Assembly (NCBI GenBank): GCA_002840355.1
Contig: PHAL01000001.1
Location: forward strand, 1-64,000
Source: Elusimicrobia bacterium HGW-Elusimicrobia-3
Lineage (GTDB): Bacteria; Elusimicrobiota; Elusimicrobia; Elusimicrobiales; UBA9959
Length of the DNA: 64,000 bases
Direction: 5' to 3'
Positions within the stretch are counted from its first letter, which is position 1, and every line of letters begins with the position of its first letter. The translations under genes and the position numbers were made by a program. Positions 1 through 9,343 of this stretch are shown in pieces. The notes beneath the pieces were generated by a model. That model did no database searches. It was not told the DNA's origin and saw only the letters and a list, made by a program, of their open reading frames with translations.

Positions 1-132
1 GGGTACTGGTGGTACGACTGGGCCGGCTTTTCTTCGGGCAAGCACCGGGTAGTCGCCAGGATACTGCCTCAGAATGGCGGCGAGAGGCATACCTCCCGCC
101 CCGTAACCTTCCAGGTGGACCCGCTCCGCTAA
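1..132 (+). CDS. C-terminal end of a truncated CDS; Ig/Fn3-like ending (...GYWWYDWAGFSSGKHRVVARILPQNGGERHTSRPVTFQVDPLR*)
   Basis: Frame-1 reading is open from base 1 to TAA at 130-132 and is followed by a hairpin terminator; the start lies outside the window. Confidence 0.55.
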   Translation, partial: GYWWYDWAGFSSGKHRVVARILPQNGGERHTSRPVTFQVDPLR

Positions 133-155
133 AGCCGCAGCGGGGGGGTAAATAC

Positions 156-184
156 AAAAACCGCCGGAGAGCCGGCGGTTTTTG
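156..184 (+). terminator. Rho-independent terminator
   Basis: CCGCCGG (161-167) / CCGGCGG (172-178) with loop AGAG, followed by TTTTTG. Confidence 0.75.
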
Positions 185-453
185 CTTTGAAAATTGTGGC
201 GCGAACAAGGGGACCCGAAAACGAACTTTTTGAGACAGGTCCTCATTGGTAAGAACTACTGGCTGCCGCCCATAACTCTAATCCTGAGCCTCTTCCGCGT
301 GCGCGGAGTAGGCGCCGAAAAGAACCTCTCTGCTGTGCCCGAACCTTAAAAAGTTCGTATCCCTTTGACCCCTATATAGCTGGATTCAACTCGGCCTTGC
401 ATTTGTCCCAAGCCAGCCCGCTTTCTAAATGATAAAATTAAAGCGGGTTTCCA

Positions 454-3294
454 ATGGACTTAAACGAGGCGCAGACAAGAAGGCGCATCATCGACAAAAG
501 CCTGGCCTTAGCTGGCTGGGATGTGGCTGATGCAGCCCATGTAACACAGGAACTAGATATAGACCTGCGCGGGACCGACGCCGCCCCGGCGAACCCTCCC
601 GGCCATTCCGCAACCGCCGATAATCCTTTCGCCGGACACCAATTCGCCGACTATGCCTTGAAACTCCACGGCAAGCATGTGGCTGTTGTCGAGGCCAAGC
701 GCACCATGCGCGACGCCAAACTTGGCCGTGAGCAGGCCCTCCAGTATGCCCAAAACATACAGAAGACGCAGGGCGGAAAACTCCCGCTGATCTTCTACAC
801 CAATGGCTACGAAAACTTTTATTGGGAATACGATTTTTATCCGCCCACCAAGGTTCACGGTTTTCCAACGCTGACCGACCTGGAATGGCTGGTACAGCGC
901 TCCAATGAGCGCCGGCCTTTGTCGGTGGAGATGATTAATACCAATATCGTAGGTCGCGACTACCAGATTGCTGCTATCCGCAGGGTGCTGGAAAACGTGG
1001 AGGCCAAGCGCCGCCGCTTCCTGCTTGTAATGGCCACCGGTACCGGCAAGACACGCACCGCCGTGGCCCTGCTGGATGTGCTTATGCGCGCTCGCTGGGC
1101 TAAGCGAGTGCTTTTCCTTGTAGACCGAATCGCCCTGCGCGATCAGGCGTTGGAGGCCTTCAGGGAATTCATGCCGTCGGAGCCTACTTGGCCGCAGACG
1201 GGTGAAAAAGACTTCGCGCGCGACCGCCGCGTTTATGTAACCACCTACCCGGCCATGTTGAACATCATACAGGCCGGGGAAAAACCACACGATTGGGTCT
1301 CGCCCTATTTCTTCGATGTCATCATCGCCGACGAAAGCCACCGCAGTGTTTACAACATCTACAGGCAGGTGTTGGACTACTTCAACTGCATCAAGCTGGG
1401 GCTTACTGCCACGCCGCAGGACAAAATTGACCGCGACACTTTCCGGCTGTTCGATTGCGACGCCAATGACCCGACCTTTGCCTACACTTTCGAGGAGGCG
1501 GTGCAGCATACGCCGCCCTATCTCTGCCGCTACGAGGTGCTGAAGGTCCGCACCAAGTTCCAGCTGGAGGGCATTCACGGCAAGGCCTTGGACGATGCCG
1601 AGCGCCGCCGCCTGCTGGCCGAAGGCAAAGACATCGAAGAGGTGGACTTCGAGGGAACTGACCTTGAGCGCAAGGTCACCAATTCCGGCACCAATGCGCT
1701 GATAGTGCGAGAGTTCATGGAAGAGTCCATTAAGGACACTTCCGGAACGCTGCCGGGCAAAAGCATAATCTTCGCCATATCCAAGGCCCATGCCCGCCGC
1801 CTTGAGGAACTGTTCGATAAACTCTACCCCGAGCATGCCGGCAAGCTGGCGCGGGTTATTGTGTCCGAAGATCCGCGCGTGCACGGCAAGGGCGGGTTGC
1901 TGGACCAGTTCAAGAACCAAGATATGCCCCGCGTGGCTATCTCCGTGGACATGCTCGATACCGGCGTCGATATCCGCGAGGTAGTAAACCTCGTCTTCGC
2001 CAAGCCGGTATATTCTTTTGTTAAGTTCTGGCAGATGATAGGCCGCGGCACGCGCCTGCTGGATACTTCTCCCGCCAAGGTTAAACCGTGGTGCGCAGCG
2101 AAGGACAAGTTCCTCATCATCGATTGCTGGGGCAATTTCGATTTCTTCGACATGAAGCCCGAAGGGCGTGAGCCCGGCACTCTGGTGCCGATGCCGGTAA
2201 AACTTTTTAAGGCCAGGCTGGATAAGCTTGAGGCCGCGCTTAACGCCGGCCGTGCGGATACAGCTGAGGCTATAAAGAAAGACCTGCAGGCGGACCTCGC
2301 TGAACTGCCCGCGAATAATGTGGTTGTCCTGGACCATCAGTCGGACTTGGCCCGCGCCAAAGCCGATGAGTTCTGGCGTCATCTTGCAGCGGACGGAATA
2401 GGTTTCCTCCGGGGAACGATAGCACCCGTAATGCGCGCCCGTTCCGGCGCGGATTTTAAAGCCCTGCGTTTTGAAACCGAGGTTGTAGAGCTGGGCACCG
2501 CGCTGCTTGGGAATAACAAAGAAGCTTTTGAGGCCATTAAGGCCAGTCTGCAGGTCCAGGTGGCCGAGCTTCCGTTATCCGTCAACATTGTCGCCAAAGA
2601 AAAAGAACTTATCGACGCTGTGCAGTTCGAAGATTGGTGGCTGACCCCGACAGAGGAGAAGCTGCGCTCTCTTGTGGAAAAGCTGGCCCCGCTGATGAAA
2701 TTCCGCCAGGCCCGCAAAGATCCCATGATGCACCTGGACCTGCAGGACATCTCTTTCGCCAAGGAATGGGTGGAATGCGGCCCCACCAACGAACGCGTGG
2801 CCGTTTCGGTTTACCGCGAAAAAGCCGAAGCCCTGGTCCGCGACCTGCTGGATAAGAGCGTGGTGCTGCAGAAGATCGCGGCGGGGGAAACTGTAACCGA
2901 AGAAGAGTTAAATGAGCTCGCAGACGACCTTGAGGCCAACAGCCTGCATATCAATGAAGACATTCTGCGACGGGTTTATGACAATAAGCGGGCGAATTTT
3001 ATTCAGTTCGTCAGGCATATGTTGGGCCGCGAGCGCCTTGCGCCCTGGTCTGAAACCGTGACCAAGGACTTTGATGCGTTTATCGCCAAGCACGACACCT
3101 TTACCTCTCAGCAGATACTTTTCCTGCAGACCCTGAAGACTTTCATCATCCAGACCGGGGATGTAAGCCGGGAAAGCCTTATCTCGCAGCCGTTTACCAA
3201 TATCCATCCCAGCGGCATACTGGGCCTATTCCAGAACACTGAAAGGCAGGAAATAGAACGGTTTATCCAAGGAATGGGGTATTATCACCAATAA
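454..3294 (+). CDS. hsdR: Type I restriction endonuclease subunit R (HsdR)
   Basis: N-terminal nuclease-like VVEAKRT, Walker A ATGTGKTRT, DESH box, helicase region SVDMLDTGVDIREV and QMIGRGTRL. Confidence 0.93.
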   Translation: MDLNEAQTRRRIIDKSLALAGWDVADAAHVTQELDIDLRGTDAAPANPPGHSATADNPFAGHQFADYALKLHGKHVAVVEAKRTMRDAKLGREQALQYAQNIQKTQGGKLPLIFYTNGYENFYWEYDFYPPTKVHGFPTLTDLEWLVQRSNERRPLSVEMINTNIVGRDYQIAAIRRVLENVEAKRRRFLLVMATGTGKTRTAVALLDVLMRARWAKRVLFLVDRIALRDQALEAFREFMPSEPTWPQTGEKDFARDRRVYVTTYPAMLNIIQAGEKPHDWVSPYFFDVIIADESHRSVYNIYRQVLDYFNCIKLGLTATPQDKIDRDTFRLFDCDANDPTFAYTFEEAVQHTPPYLCRYEVLKVRTKFQLEGIHGKALDDAERRRLLAEGKDIEEVDFEGTDLERKVTNSGTNALIVREFMEESIKDTSGTLPGKSIIFAISKAHARRLEELFDKLYPEHAGKLARVIVSEDPRVHGKGGLLDQFKNQDMPRVAISVDMLDTGVDIREVVNLVFAKPVYSFVKFWQMIGRGTRLLDTSPAKVKPWCAAKDKFLIIDCWGNFDFFDMKPEGREPGTLVPMPVKLFKARLDKLEAALNAGRADTAEAIKKDLQADLAELPANNVVVLDHQSDLARAKADEFWRHLAADGIGFLRGTIAPVMRARSGADFKALRFETEVVELGTALLGNNKEAFEAIKASLQVQVAELPLSVNIVAKEKELIDAVQFEDWWLTPTEEKLRSLVEKLAPLMKFRQARKDPMMHLDLQDISFAKEWVECGPTNERVAVSVYREKAEALVRDLLDKSVVLQKIAAGETVTEEELNELADDLEANSLHINEDILRRVYDNKRANFIQFVRHMLGRERLAPWSETVTKDFDAFIAKHDTFTSQQILFLQTLKTFIIQTGDVSRESLISQPFTNIHPSGILGLFQNTERQEIERFIQGMGYYHQ

Positions 3295-3310
3295 ATAGGG
3301 TAACAACTGC

Positions 3311-3339
3311 TTGTAATTACCCTAATACTCTGGTATAAT
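3311..3339 (+). promoter_or_regulatory. Extended -10 promoter of the fic gene (TTGTAA-N17-TATAAT with TGG before TATAAT)
   Basis: TTGTAA 3311-3316, 17-nt spacer, TGGTATAAT with TATAAT 3334-3339; predicted +1 coincides with the ATG at 3346. Confidence 0.6.
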
Positions 3340-3345
3340 ACCCTT

Positions 3346-4395
3346 ATGAAATCCCTGGACATTCGGTATCTCTCGCAGCTGCATTTTACTGCCGATCAGG
3401 CCGCATCCCTAAAGCGTATAGGTGAAAGCAAGGGCAGGCAAGCCCTGTTCTCCCGCCAGACACCGGAGGTCTTAAAGACCCTCTGCCGGGCCGCCATCAT
3501 TGAATCCAGCGAGTCCTCCAACCGGCTTGAAGGCATTGTGGCCCCGCACGCCCGCATTGAGGCCATTGTTCAAAAGAGTACCAATCCCCGCAACAGACCG
3601 GAGCAGGAGATCGCCGGTTACCGCGACGCCCTGAACCTGGTTCACGAATCAGCACAGAACATGCCGTTCACGGAGAACGTGATATTGCAGCTGCATGCCT
3701 ATCTCTACCGCTATCTGCCGGAGAACGGGGGGAAATGGAAGTTAACTGAGAACTCCATTGTGGAGAAAAATCCGGACGGCACGGTGCGCCGCGTGCGCTT
3801 TGAGCCGGTAAAAGCAGCGGCCACGCCGACCGCAATGGCCGCGCTGGTGCGCAACTACAAAGAGGCGCTGGATGTGCACCACCAGGAGCCGCTGGTGGTG
3901 GTGCCGGCGGCTATACTGGATTTCCTGTGCGTTCACCCTTTTCACGACGGCAACGGGCGGACCGCCCGGTTGCTGACCCTGCTGTTGCTCTACCACTTTG
4001 ATTACCAGGTGGGACGCTACATAAGCCTTGAGCGGCTCTTCGAGGAATCCAAGGAAAGCTACTATGAAACTCTGGAGTACAGCTCTCAGGGCTGGCATGA
4101 GGGCAAGCACGACATCAAGCCCTGGATGACCTATTTCTGGGGCGTGCTGATAAAGGCCTATCGTGAGTTCGAAGAGCGCGTGGATAATATCCGCGCCGGG
4201 CGCGGCTCCAAGACCGACCAGATCCGGCAGGCAGTTGCCCGCCGTATTGGCCCTTTCGCCATTTCAGACATAGAGAACGACTGTCCCGGCATAAGCCGCG
4301 ACATGGTGCGGGTGGTGCTGCGCCAGCTTAAAGAAGAAGGCGCAATTTCGCCGCAAGGCAAAGGCCGCGGCGCCAAGTGGGTAAAGAGAGGATAA
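3346..4395 (+). CDS. Fic family protein (AMPylase-type, class II with N-terminal inhibitory motif)
   Basis: HPFHDGNGRTAR active-site motif; N-terminal SNRLEG fits the (S/T)xxxE(G/N) inhibitory motif; C-terminal winged-helix-like region. Confidence 0.9.
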   Translation: MKSLDIRYLSQLHFTADQAASLKRIGESKGRQALFSRQTPEVLKTLCRAAIIESSESSNRLEGIVAPHARIEAIVQKSTNPRNRPEQEIAGYRDALNLVHESAQNMPFTENVILQLHAYLYRYLPENGGKWKLTENSIVEKNPDGTVRRVRFEPVKAAATPTAMAALVRNYKEALDVHHQEPLVVVPAAILDFLCVHPFHDGNGRTARLLTLLLLYHFDYQVGRYISLERLFEESKESYYETLEYSSQGWHEGKHDIKPWMTYFWGVLIKAYREFEERVDNIRAGRGSKTDQIRQAVARRIGPFAISDIENDCPGISRDMVRVVLRQLKEEGAISPQGKGRGAKWVKRG

Positions 4396-4396
4396 C

Positions 4397-5917
4397 ATGC
4401 TTAATCAGAACATAAAGGCCAAGATAGACCAGCTTTGGGATAAATTCTGGTCGGGCGGCATAGCTAACCCGCTGACCGCCGTGGAGCAGATAAGCTACCT
4501 GCTCTTCATGCGCCGCCTCGACGCCATGGACCGCAAAAAGCAGGAGGACGCCGAATACCTTAAGCGCCCTTACAAATCCATCTTTGAAAAGGACGAGCAG
4601 CGCTGGACCCACTTCCGTAACCTCCCCGCCGAAGAAATGCTAACGCATGTGCGCGACAAGGTGTTCCCTTTCATTAAGTCGCTGGGCAAGGAGGGCCAGT
4701 CGTTCTCCAAGTACATGCAGGACGCCGTGTTCATAATTCCCAAGGCCTCGCTGTTGGTTGAAGCTGTTGGCGTTATAGATGAGATTTACACCGAGATAGA
4801 GCGGGAAACCAAGGAAAGCGGCCAGACCTTTCACGACACGCAGGGGGATCTCTACGAATACCTGCTCTCGGAGATAGCCACCGCCGGCAAGAATGGCCAG
4901 TTCCGCACGCCCCGGCATATCATACAGATGATGTGCGCCCTGGTGGATCCAAAACTGGGCGAGGAAATCTGCGACCCGGCCTGCGGCACCGGCGGCTTTC
5001 TTCTTGGCGCTTTTCAGCATATCCTGACCAGGCATACCAGCGCGAAGCTGCGGCACAAGGATGAGAACGGCATGGAGCGCGGCCTGGTGGGCGATAAGCT
5101 CACCGATAAGCGCCAGTGGCAGGTGCTCAAAGAAAAAACTTTCCACGGCTATGACTTCGACACCACCATGGTGCGCATTGGCCTGATGAATCTTATCCTG
5201 CATGGCATAGACAGCCCGAACCTGGCCTATATGGATACGCTCTCCAAAGCTTTCTCAGAGAAAGACCGCTTCGACGTGGTGTTGGCTAATCCGCCTTTCA
5301 AGGGCAGCATAGACAAAGGCGATATAAATGAGGACTTGGGCCTTAAGACAACCAAGACTGAACTGCTGTTCGTTAACCGCATCATAAACATGCTGCGCAT
5401 AGGCGGGCGGGCCGCAGTTATTGTGCCAGATGGCGTTATGTTTGGCTCCAGCAACGCTCACACAGCGCTACGCGAAATGCTTCTGGATAAATGCGAACTG
5501 CAGGCGGTAGTTAAAATGCCGTCTGGGGTGTTCAGACCATATGCCGGTGTGAGCACGGCTGTGGTGGTATTCGTGAAGGGCGGCAAGACAGAGAATGACT
5601 GGTTCTACGACATGCAGGCCGACGGTTACTCCCTCGACGACAAGCGCCAGAAAACAGAGGAGAATGATATCCCTGATGTGATTGCCAAGTGGGGCAGTCG
5701 CGACCCGAAGAAGGACAGCGACAGAAAAGCCAAAGCCTTCTTTGTCCCGGCAGATAACATTCGTGAGAACAGCTACGACCTTTCCCTTAATCGCTACAAG
5801 GAAATCGCCTACGAAGAAGTGAAATGCGACTCTCCGAAAGTGATAATTAAACGCCTAAAGGAATTAGAGTCCGAGATAGGTAAAGAATTGATTGAGCTGG
5901 AAAGGATGGTGGAATAA
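4397..5917 (+). CDS. hsdM: Type I restriction-modification methyltransferase subunit (HsdM, N6-adenine)
   Basis: DPACGTGGFLLGAF SAM motif and NPPF catalytic motif (ANPPFKG). Confidence 0.94.
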   Translation: MLNQNIKAKIDQLWDKFWSGGIANPLTAVEQISYLLFMRRLDAMDRKKQEDAEYLKRPYKSIFEKDEQRWTHFRNLPAEEMLTHVRDKVFPFIKSLGKEGQSFSKYMQDAVFIIPKASLLVEAVGVIDEIYTEIERETKESGQTFHDTQGDLYEYLLSEIATAGKNGQFRTPRHIIQMMCALVDPKLGEEICDPACGTGGFLLGAFQHILTRHTSAKLRHKDENGMERGLVGDKLTDKRQWQVLKEKTFHGYDFDTTMVRIGLMNLILHGIDSPNLAYMDTLSKAFSEKDRFDVVLANPPFKGSIDKGDINEDLGLKTTKTELLFVNRIINMLRIGGRAAVIVPDGVMFGSSNAHTALREMLLDKCELQAVVKMPSGVFRPYAGVSTAVVVFVKGGKTENDWFYDMQADGYSLDDKRQKTEENDIPDVIAKWGSRDPKKDSDRKAKAFFVPADNIRENSYDLSLNRYKEIAYEEVKCDSPKVIIKRLKELESEIGKELIELERMVE

Positions 5918-7026
5918 TGACTTCGTCGCCTCAACGACCTCATTTTCCAGAGGCTTTGTTCGGGGAAGTGTTTCTCGACGCTACGGGCGGGAATGCCAAA
6001 ATTGAGAGCGGAGACTACTTGCCAATTGGAAAGATTCCGGTTATCGATCAAGGTCAAGAATATATCGCTGGGTTCACAAATAACGAATCACTTAAATGTA
6101 AGGCAAATCTACCTTGTATTCTGTTTGGCGACCACACAAAAATATTTAAATTTGTAAATCAACCCTTTGCTTTGGGGGCTGACGGGATTAAAGTCTTGGT
6201 TCCCAGCGCTAAACTAAATCCAAGGTACGCCTATTACTGCCTTCAGCGCGTATGGTTCCCGCCACGGACTGGATATCAACGGCATTTTAAATATTTGCAG
6301 CGTGCAAAAATCCCTATGCCGCCACTCGAAGAGCAAGGCCGCATCGCCGCCATCCTCGACAAAGCCGACGCTATTAGGAGGAAGCGGCAGGAAGCTGGTA
6401 AGATAGCGAGTTCGTTTGCGCAAAGCCTATTCCTTGATTTAATTGGCGATCCAATTTCTAACCCCAAAAAATGGAAGATGGTTCCCCTTGAGGAGGTGGC
6501 TACTACGACAAGCGGGGGGACTCCTAATCGTAAAGTGGATGCCTATTATGGTGGCGATATTCCGTGGGTCAAGTCGGGCGAATTGTCTCAGGGGGTTGTG
6601 ACTACTACTGAAGAAACGCTTACGGAGTGTGGTCTTTTAGAAAGTTCTGCAAAAGTCATGCCAGTTGGGACGGTTCTACTCGCCATGTATGGGGCCACTG
6701 CTGGGCTTGTGGCGAAACTTGGAATTGAGGCTGCTACAAATCAGGCTGTTTGTTGTATCCGGCCAGGAAAGCATATTCATGCAGAGTATCTCCTCCATCT
6801 TTTGCGTCGTCATTCTGTTTCTTTGTTGACGAAGCGCGTAGGTGGTGCGCAACCGAATTTAAGCCAGGATATTATTAGAAATCTGAAAATCCCCATTCCA
6901 CCGATGGATGTTCAAATAGATTTTGTCCAGAAGGTCGCTTGTGTCTCTAGTCTCCAGCGACATCAGGAGTCCGCACTAAAAGAAACCGGTAGCCTGTTCG
7001 GCGCAATACAGGGGGAGTTCTTCTAA
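5917..7026 (+). CDS. hsdS: Type I restriction specificity subunit (HsdS), two TRDs
   Basis: Two IP(M/I)PP(L/M)-type conserved segments (KIPMPPLEEQGRIAAILDKAD; NLKIPIPPMDVQIDF); start overlaps hsdM stop. Confidence 0.9.
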   Translation: MTSSPQRPHFPEALFGEVFLDATGGNAKIESGDYLPIGKIPVIDQGQEYIAGFTNNESLKCKANLPCILFGDHTKIFKFVNQPFALGADGIKVLVPSAKLNPRYAYYCLQRVWFPPRTGYQRHFKYLQRAKIPMPPLEEQGRIAAILDKADAIRRKRQEAGKIASSFAQSLFLDLIGDPISNPKKWKMVPLEEVATTTSGGTPNRKVDAYYGGDIPWVKSGELSQGVVTTTEETLTECGLLESSAKVMPVGTVLLAMYGATAGLVAKLGIEAATNQAVCCIRPGKHIHAEYLLHLLRRHSVSLLTKRVGGAQPNLSQDIIRNLKIPIPPMDVQIDFVQKVACVSSLQRHQESALKETGSLFGAIQGEFF

Positions 7027-7032
7027 GAATAT

Positions 7033-8418
7033 ATGCGCGTTCATGAGTGGCTCAAATGGAAAGGAAAAAAGGTTTCCAATCAATTAGTTAAGCATTTGTT
7101 TGCCCTTGGGCTGACGAAAGCCGCTACGACTCTGCGTGATTACTCCTTCTCGTCCAAAGAAATAAGCCGTCAGATATCTCTTGAAATTCTTTTTAAGGGG
7201 CCAGCGGCTCTAAAGAAGTGTCTTGGCCTGGATGAGAGCTATTTTGCCATGGTCGATGGATGTGCCCATAGGGACGCTAAACAGTTTTATTGCTATGGGA
7301 TTGCTGATGAAATCTTTAGGGTTGCCATTGCCGCTTTACAATGGGATCAGCTCCTTGAGGGGTCTGATTTTGTTCCGGGCGGAAATCCGATAGAAAAAAA
7401 TATCGATAGAGTTGTACATGAGCGAACAAAAGCCGAGCAGGAGATGTGGATCCGAAAATTGACAGAGCATCTGATAAATCTGATTTGTTTGGGCGACAAT
7501 CAACGTGACGGTGTATTTCGAGCCGTATTGGCCGCGCAGTCATTGGATGACCATCTTGGACTTGATAAAGATTTTAGAGATTTCTACGCATGCAGGAATG
7601 AGAATAACCTCCACTCTGTTATGAGGTATGCACGAATCATTGAAGATGTTCAGAGAAAGGAGGGGGCAAAGGTTCTGCCGTTATTCGCGGATAGCATCAA
7701 CAGTAATAAGTTGCCACCGGCAGGTAGGGTTTTGTCGAGTGTTCGGGAAAGGTTTAAGCTCGCGCTCAAGAAGGCAACTCCGGAAGAGAAGCTTGCTCTC
7801 CGCTTATCTTACTCGGCTGGATTTTCTGAGTCGAGTCGGGCTATTCATGCAACTGTTCAGGATAGGCCTGCACAGCGAAGCACCTCAAAGGAGATCGATG
7901 GCCGGCTTTCAGAAGTAGGCCTTCTTTCTGCGCATATTCTGAAAAGAATGTATTCAATTTGTTCTATGCAGCCGAGTGGCTTAAGTAGGCAGATGATAAA
8001 TGCTTTACATCATCCGGAATCGATTGCTCCAAAAATTGTGGGCAAAGTGCAGCAGGAGTATTCCCAGGGTGATATCGTGCTCGTGATGGGAGATCCGGCG
8101 GAGGTGTTGCGCTGCATGGAAAGCGAATACGGATACACCTCTGTTAGGGTTAAATATCTTGCAAAGCCGCCATTGCCGGAGATCCCCGAAGATGAGTTTC
8201 CGAGTAGCTATGTGCAGCTTCTTGTCGCGGCAAAGGATATAAAAGAGTTTATGCTGGCACAGGTGGATAAAATGCCGGCGCACCTTCAGTCGGATGTGCG
8301 CGAACTGTTTTCAAAAGGAACGCCAGAACAACTTTTGCATGGTGCGAGAGAGGCCATTCTGGATATGCATAAATCGGGAGCACTTCGGGTGTTTCTGTCG
8401 GGAAATACTGAGAGCTAA
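7033..8418 (+). CDS. Hypothetical protein (461 aa), RM-island accessory
   Basis: Single long ORF 6 nt after hsdS; no family recognised with confidence. Confidence 0.75.
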   Translation: MRVHEWLKWKGKKVSNQLVKHLFALGLTKAATTLRDYSFSSKEISRQISLEILFKGPAALKKCLGLDESYFAMVDGCAHRDAKQFYCYGIADEIFRVAIAALQWDQLLEGSDFVPGGNPIEKNIDRVVHERTKAEQEMWIRKLTEHLINLICLGDNQRDGVFRAVLAAQSLDDHLGLDKDFRDFYACRNENNLHSVMRYARIIEDVQRKEGAKVLPLFADSINSNKLPPAGRVLSSVRERFKLALKKATPEEKLALRLSYSAGFSESSRAIHATVQDRPAQRSTSKEIDGRLSEVGLLSAHILKRMYSICSMQPSGLSRQMINALHHPESIAPKIVGKVQQEYSQGDIVLVMGDPAEVLRCMESEYGYTSVRVKYLAKPPLPEIPEDEFPSSYVQLLVAAKDIKEFMLAQVDKMPAHLQSDVRELFSKGTPEQLLHGAREAILDMHKSGALRVFLSGNTES

Positions 8419-8419
8419 T

Positions 8420-9046
8420 ATGCCAAGCGCTACCTATACGCCGGATGAATTTGCTCAGTGCAAACGCAAGTTCTTTTTGCCACCATGCCCTGTAAGTCAA
8501 CTCCCAGACGATCTTAAAGATAGTGGAGAGAGGCCAACTTTGCATCTTCTGCGTCGGGATTTGCAGGAATTGTACAGAGAGGAGCGGTTCTTTGAGCCAG
8601 ATAATGCAGATAAACATAAAGCACCATATCTGGCCGCAATGGGGATATTTACCGGGCTAGATCTGATGGCTAAGTTTTACTCGCGAAACCCGAAAAATGG
8701 GAAAGTCTTTAAAGGTTTTCTTAGTAGGGTCTGTGGTGCACGTAGTGCGGATGCTTGTTTTATGTGGGAGTTAAGAAATGCTTTACACCATTCTTATTCA
8801 CTACATCTTCAAACTCAGCGTCAATTGAAGTTCACAACTGCTCCGTTTTCTGCAGGCCAGAATTGGCATACAATGTCCGAAGGATATTCTGTTATAAACT
8901 TCTGGGGTCTTAAATGGCATTTTCTTCAGTCGATAAACTCGTTTGAACTCTGGTTGCAAACCGCTCCACCTGCTTCCCAGGAGTTTTTTGTCGAGCGATA
9001 TAAGGCTGCCGGGAGAATTTATGTCGCAGGCAATGTAAAACTTTAA
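8420..9046 (+). CDS. Hypothetical HEPN-like protein (208 aa)
   Basis: Start reassigned to ATG 8420, one base after the upstream stop (track ORF starts 8294). Contains WELRNALHHSYSL, an R-x4-H HEPN-type motif. Confidence 0.6.
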   Translation: MPSATYTPDEFAQCKRKFFLPPCPVSQLPDDLKDSGERPTLHLLRRDLQELYREERFFEPDNADKHKAPYLAAMGIFTGLDLMAKFYSRNPKNGKVFKGFLSRVCGARSADACFMWELRNALHHSYSLHLQTQRQLKFTTAPFSAGQNWHTMSEGYSVINFWGLKWHFLQSINSFELWLQTAPPASQEFFVERYKAAGRIYVAGNVKL

Positions 9047-9127
9047 AGCCTAGGTGCAAAAAGTTAGTTTTGGGGTGGTGTTGTAGCGCTATACAAGGGT
9101 GGGCAAAAACGAACTTTTTAAAGCAAA

Positions 9128-9152
9128 ACAACCGCCGAATTGGGGCGGTTGT
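9128..9152 (-). terminator. Hairpin terminator downstream of tRNA-Glu (minus strand)
   Basis: ACAACCGCC ... GGCGGTTGT, with TTTTGCTTT following on the minus strand. Confidence 0.5.
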
Positions 9153-9164
9153 GATGGAAAAAAT

Positions 9165-9240
9165 TGGCGCCCCCATGGGGATTCGAACCCCAGATCTCTG
9201 CCTTGAAAGGGCAGCGTCCTAACCGCTAGACGATGGGGGC
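9165..9240 (-). tRNA. tRNA-Glu (anticodon TTC), CCA encoded
   Basis: Reverse complement GCCCCCATCGTCTAGCGGTTAGGACGCTGCCCTTTCAAGGCAGAGATCTGGGGTTCGAATCCCCATGGGGGCGCCA; cloverleaf arms visible. Confidence 0.95.
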
Positions 9241-9343
9241 GCATGACCGCGTCTACAATTAAAGCCGGCTTGTGCACCGGCTTTTATTTTGTAGAATCAT
9301 ACTTTATCATTTACCGTCGTGGCCTGTCAAATACAGGGGGAAT

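Noticed and set aside
9-233. 74-aa ORF in the track
   Set aside because: Overlaps the better frame-1 C-terminal reading and runs through a terminator hairpin.
9261-9284. Orphan hairpin AAAGCCGG-CTTGTGCA-CCGGCTTT between divergent tRNA-Glu and the 9344 gene
   Set aside because: Looks terminator-like but no gene ends into it. It could be a relic of island insertion; evidence insufficient.
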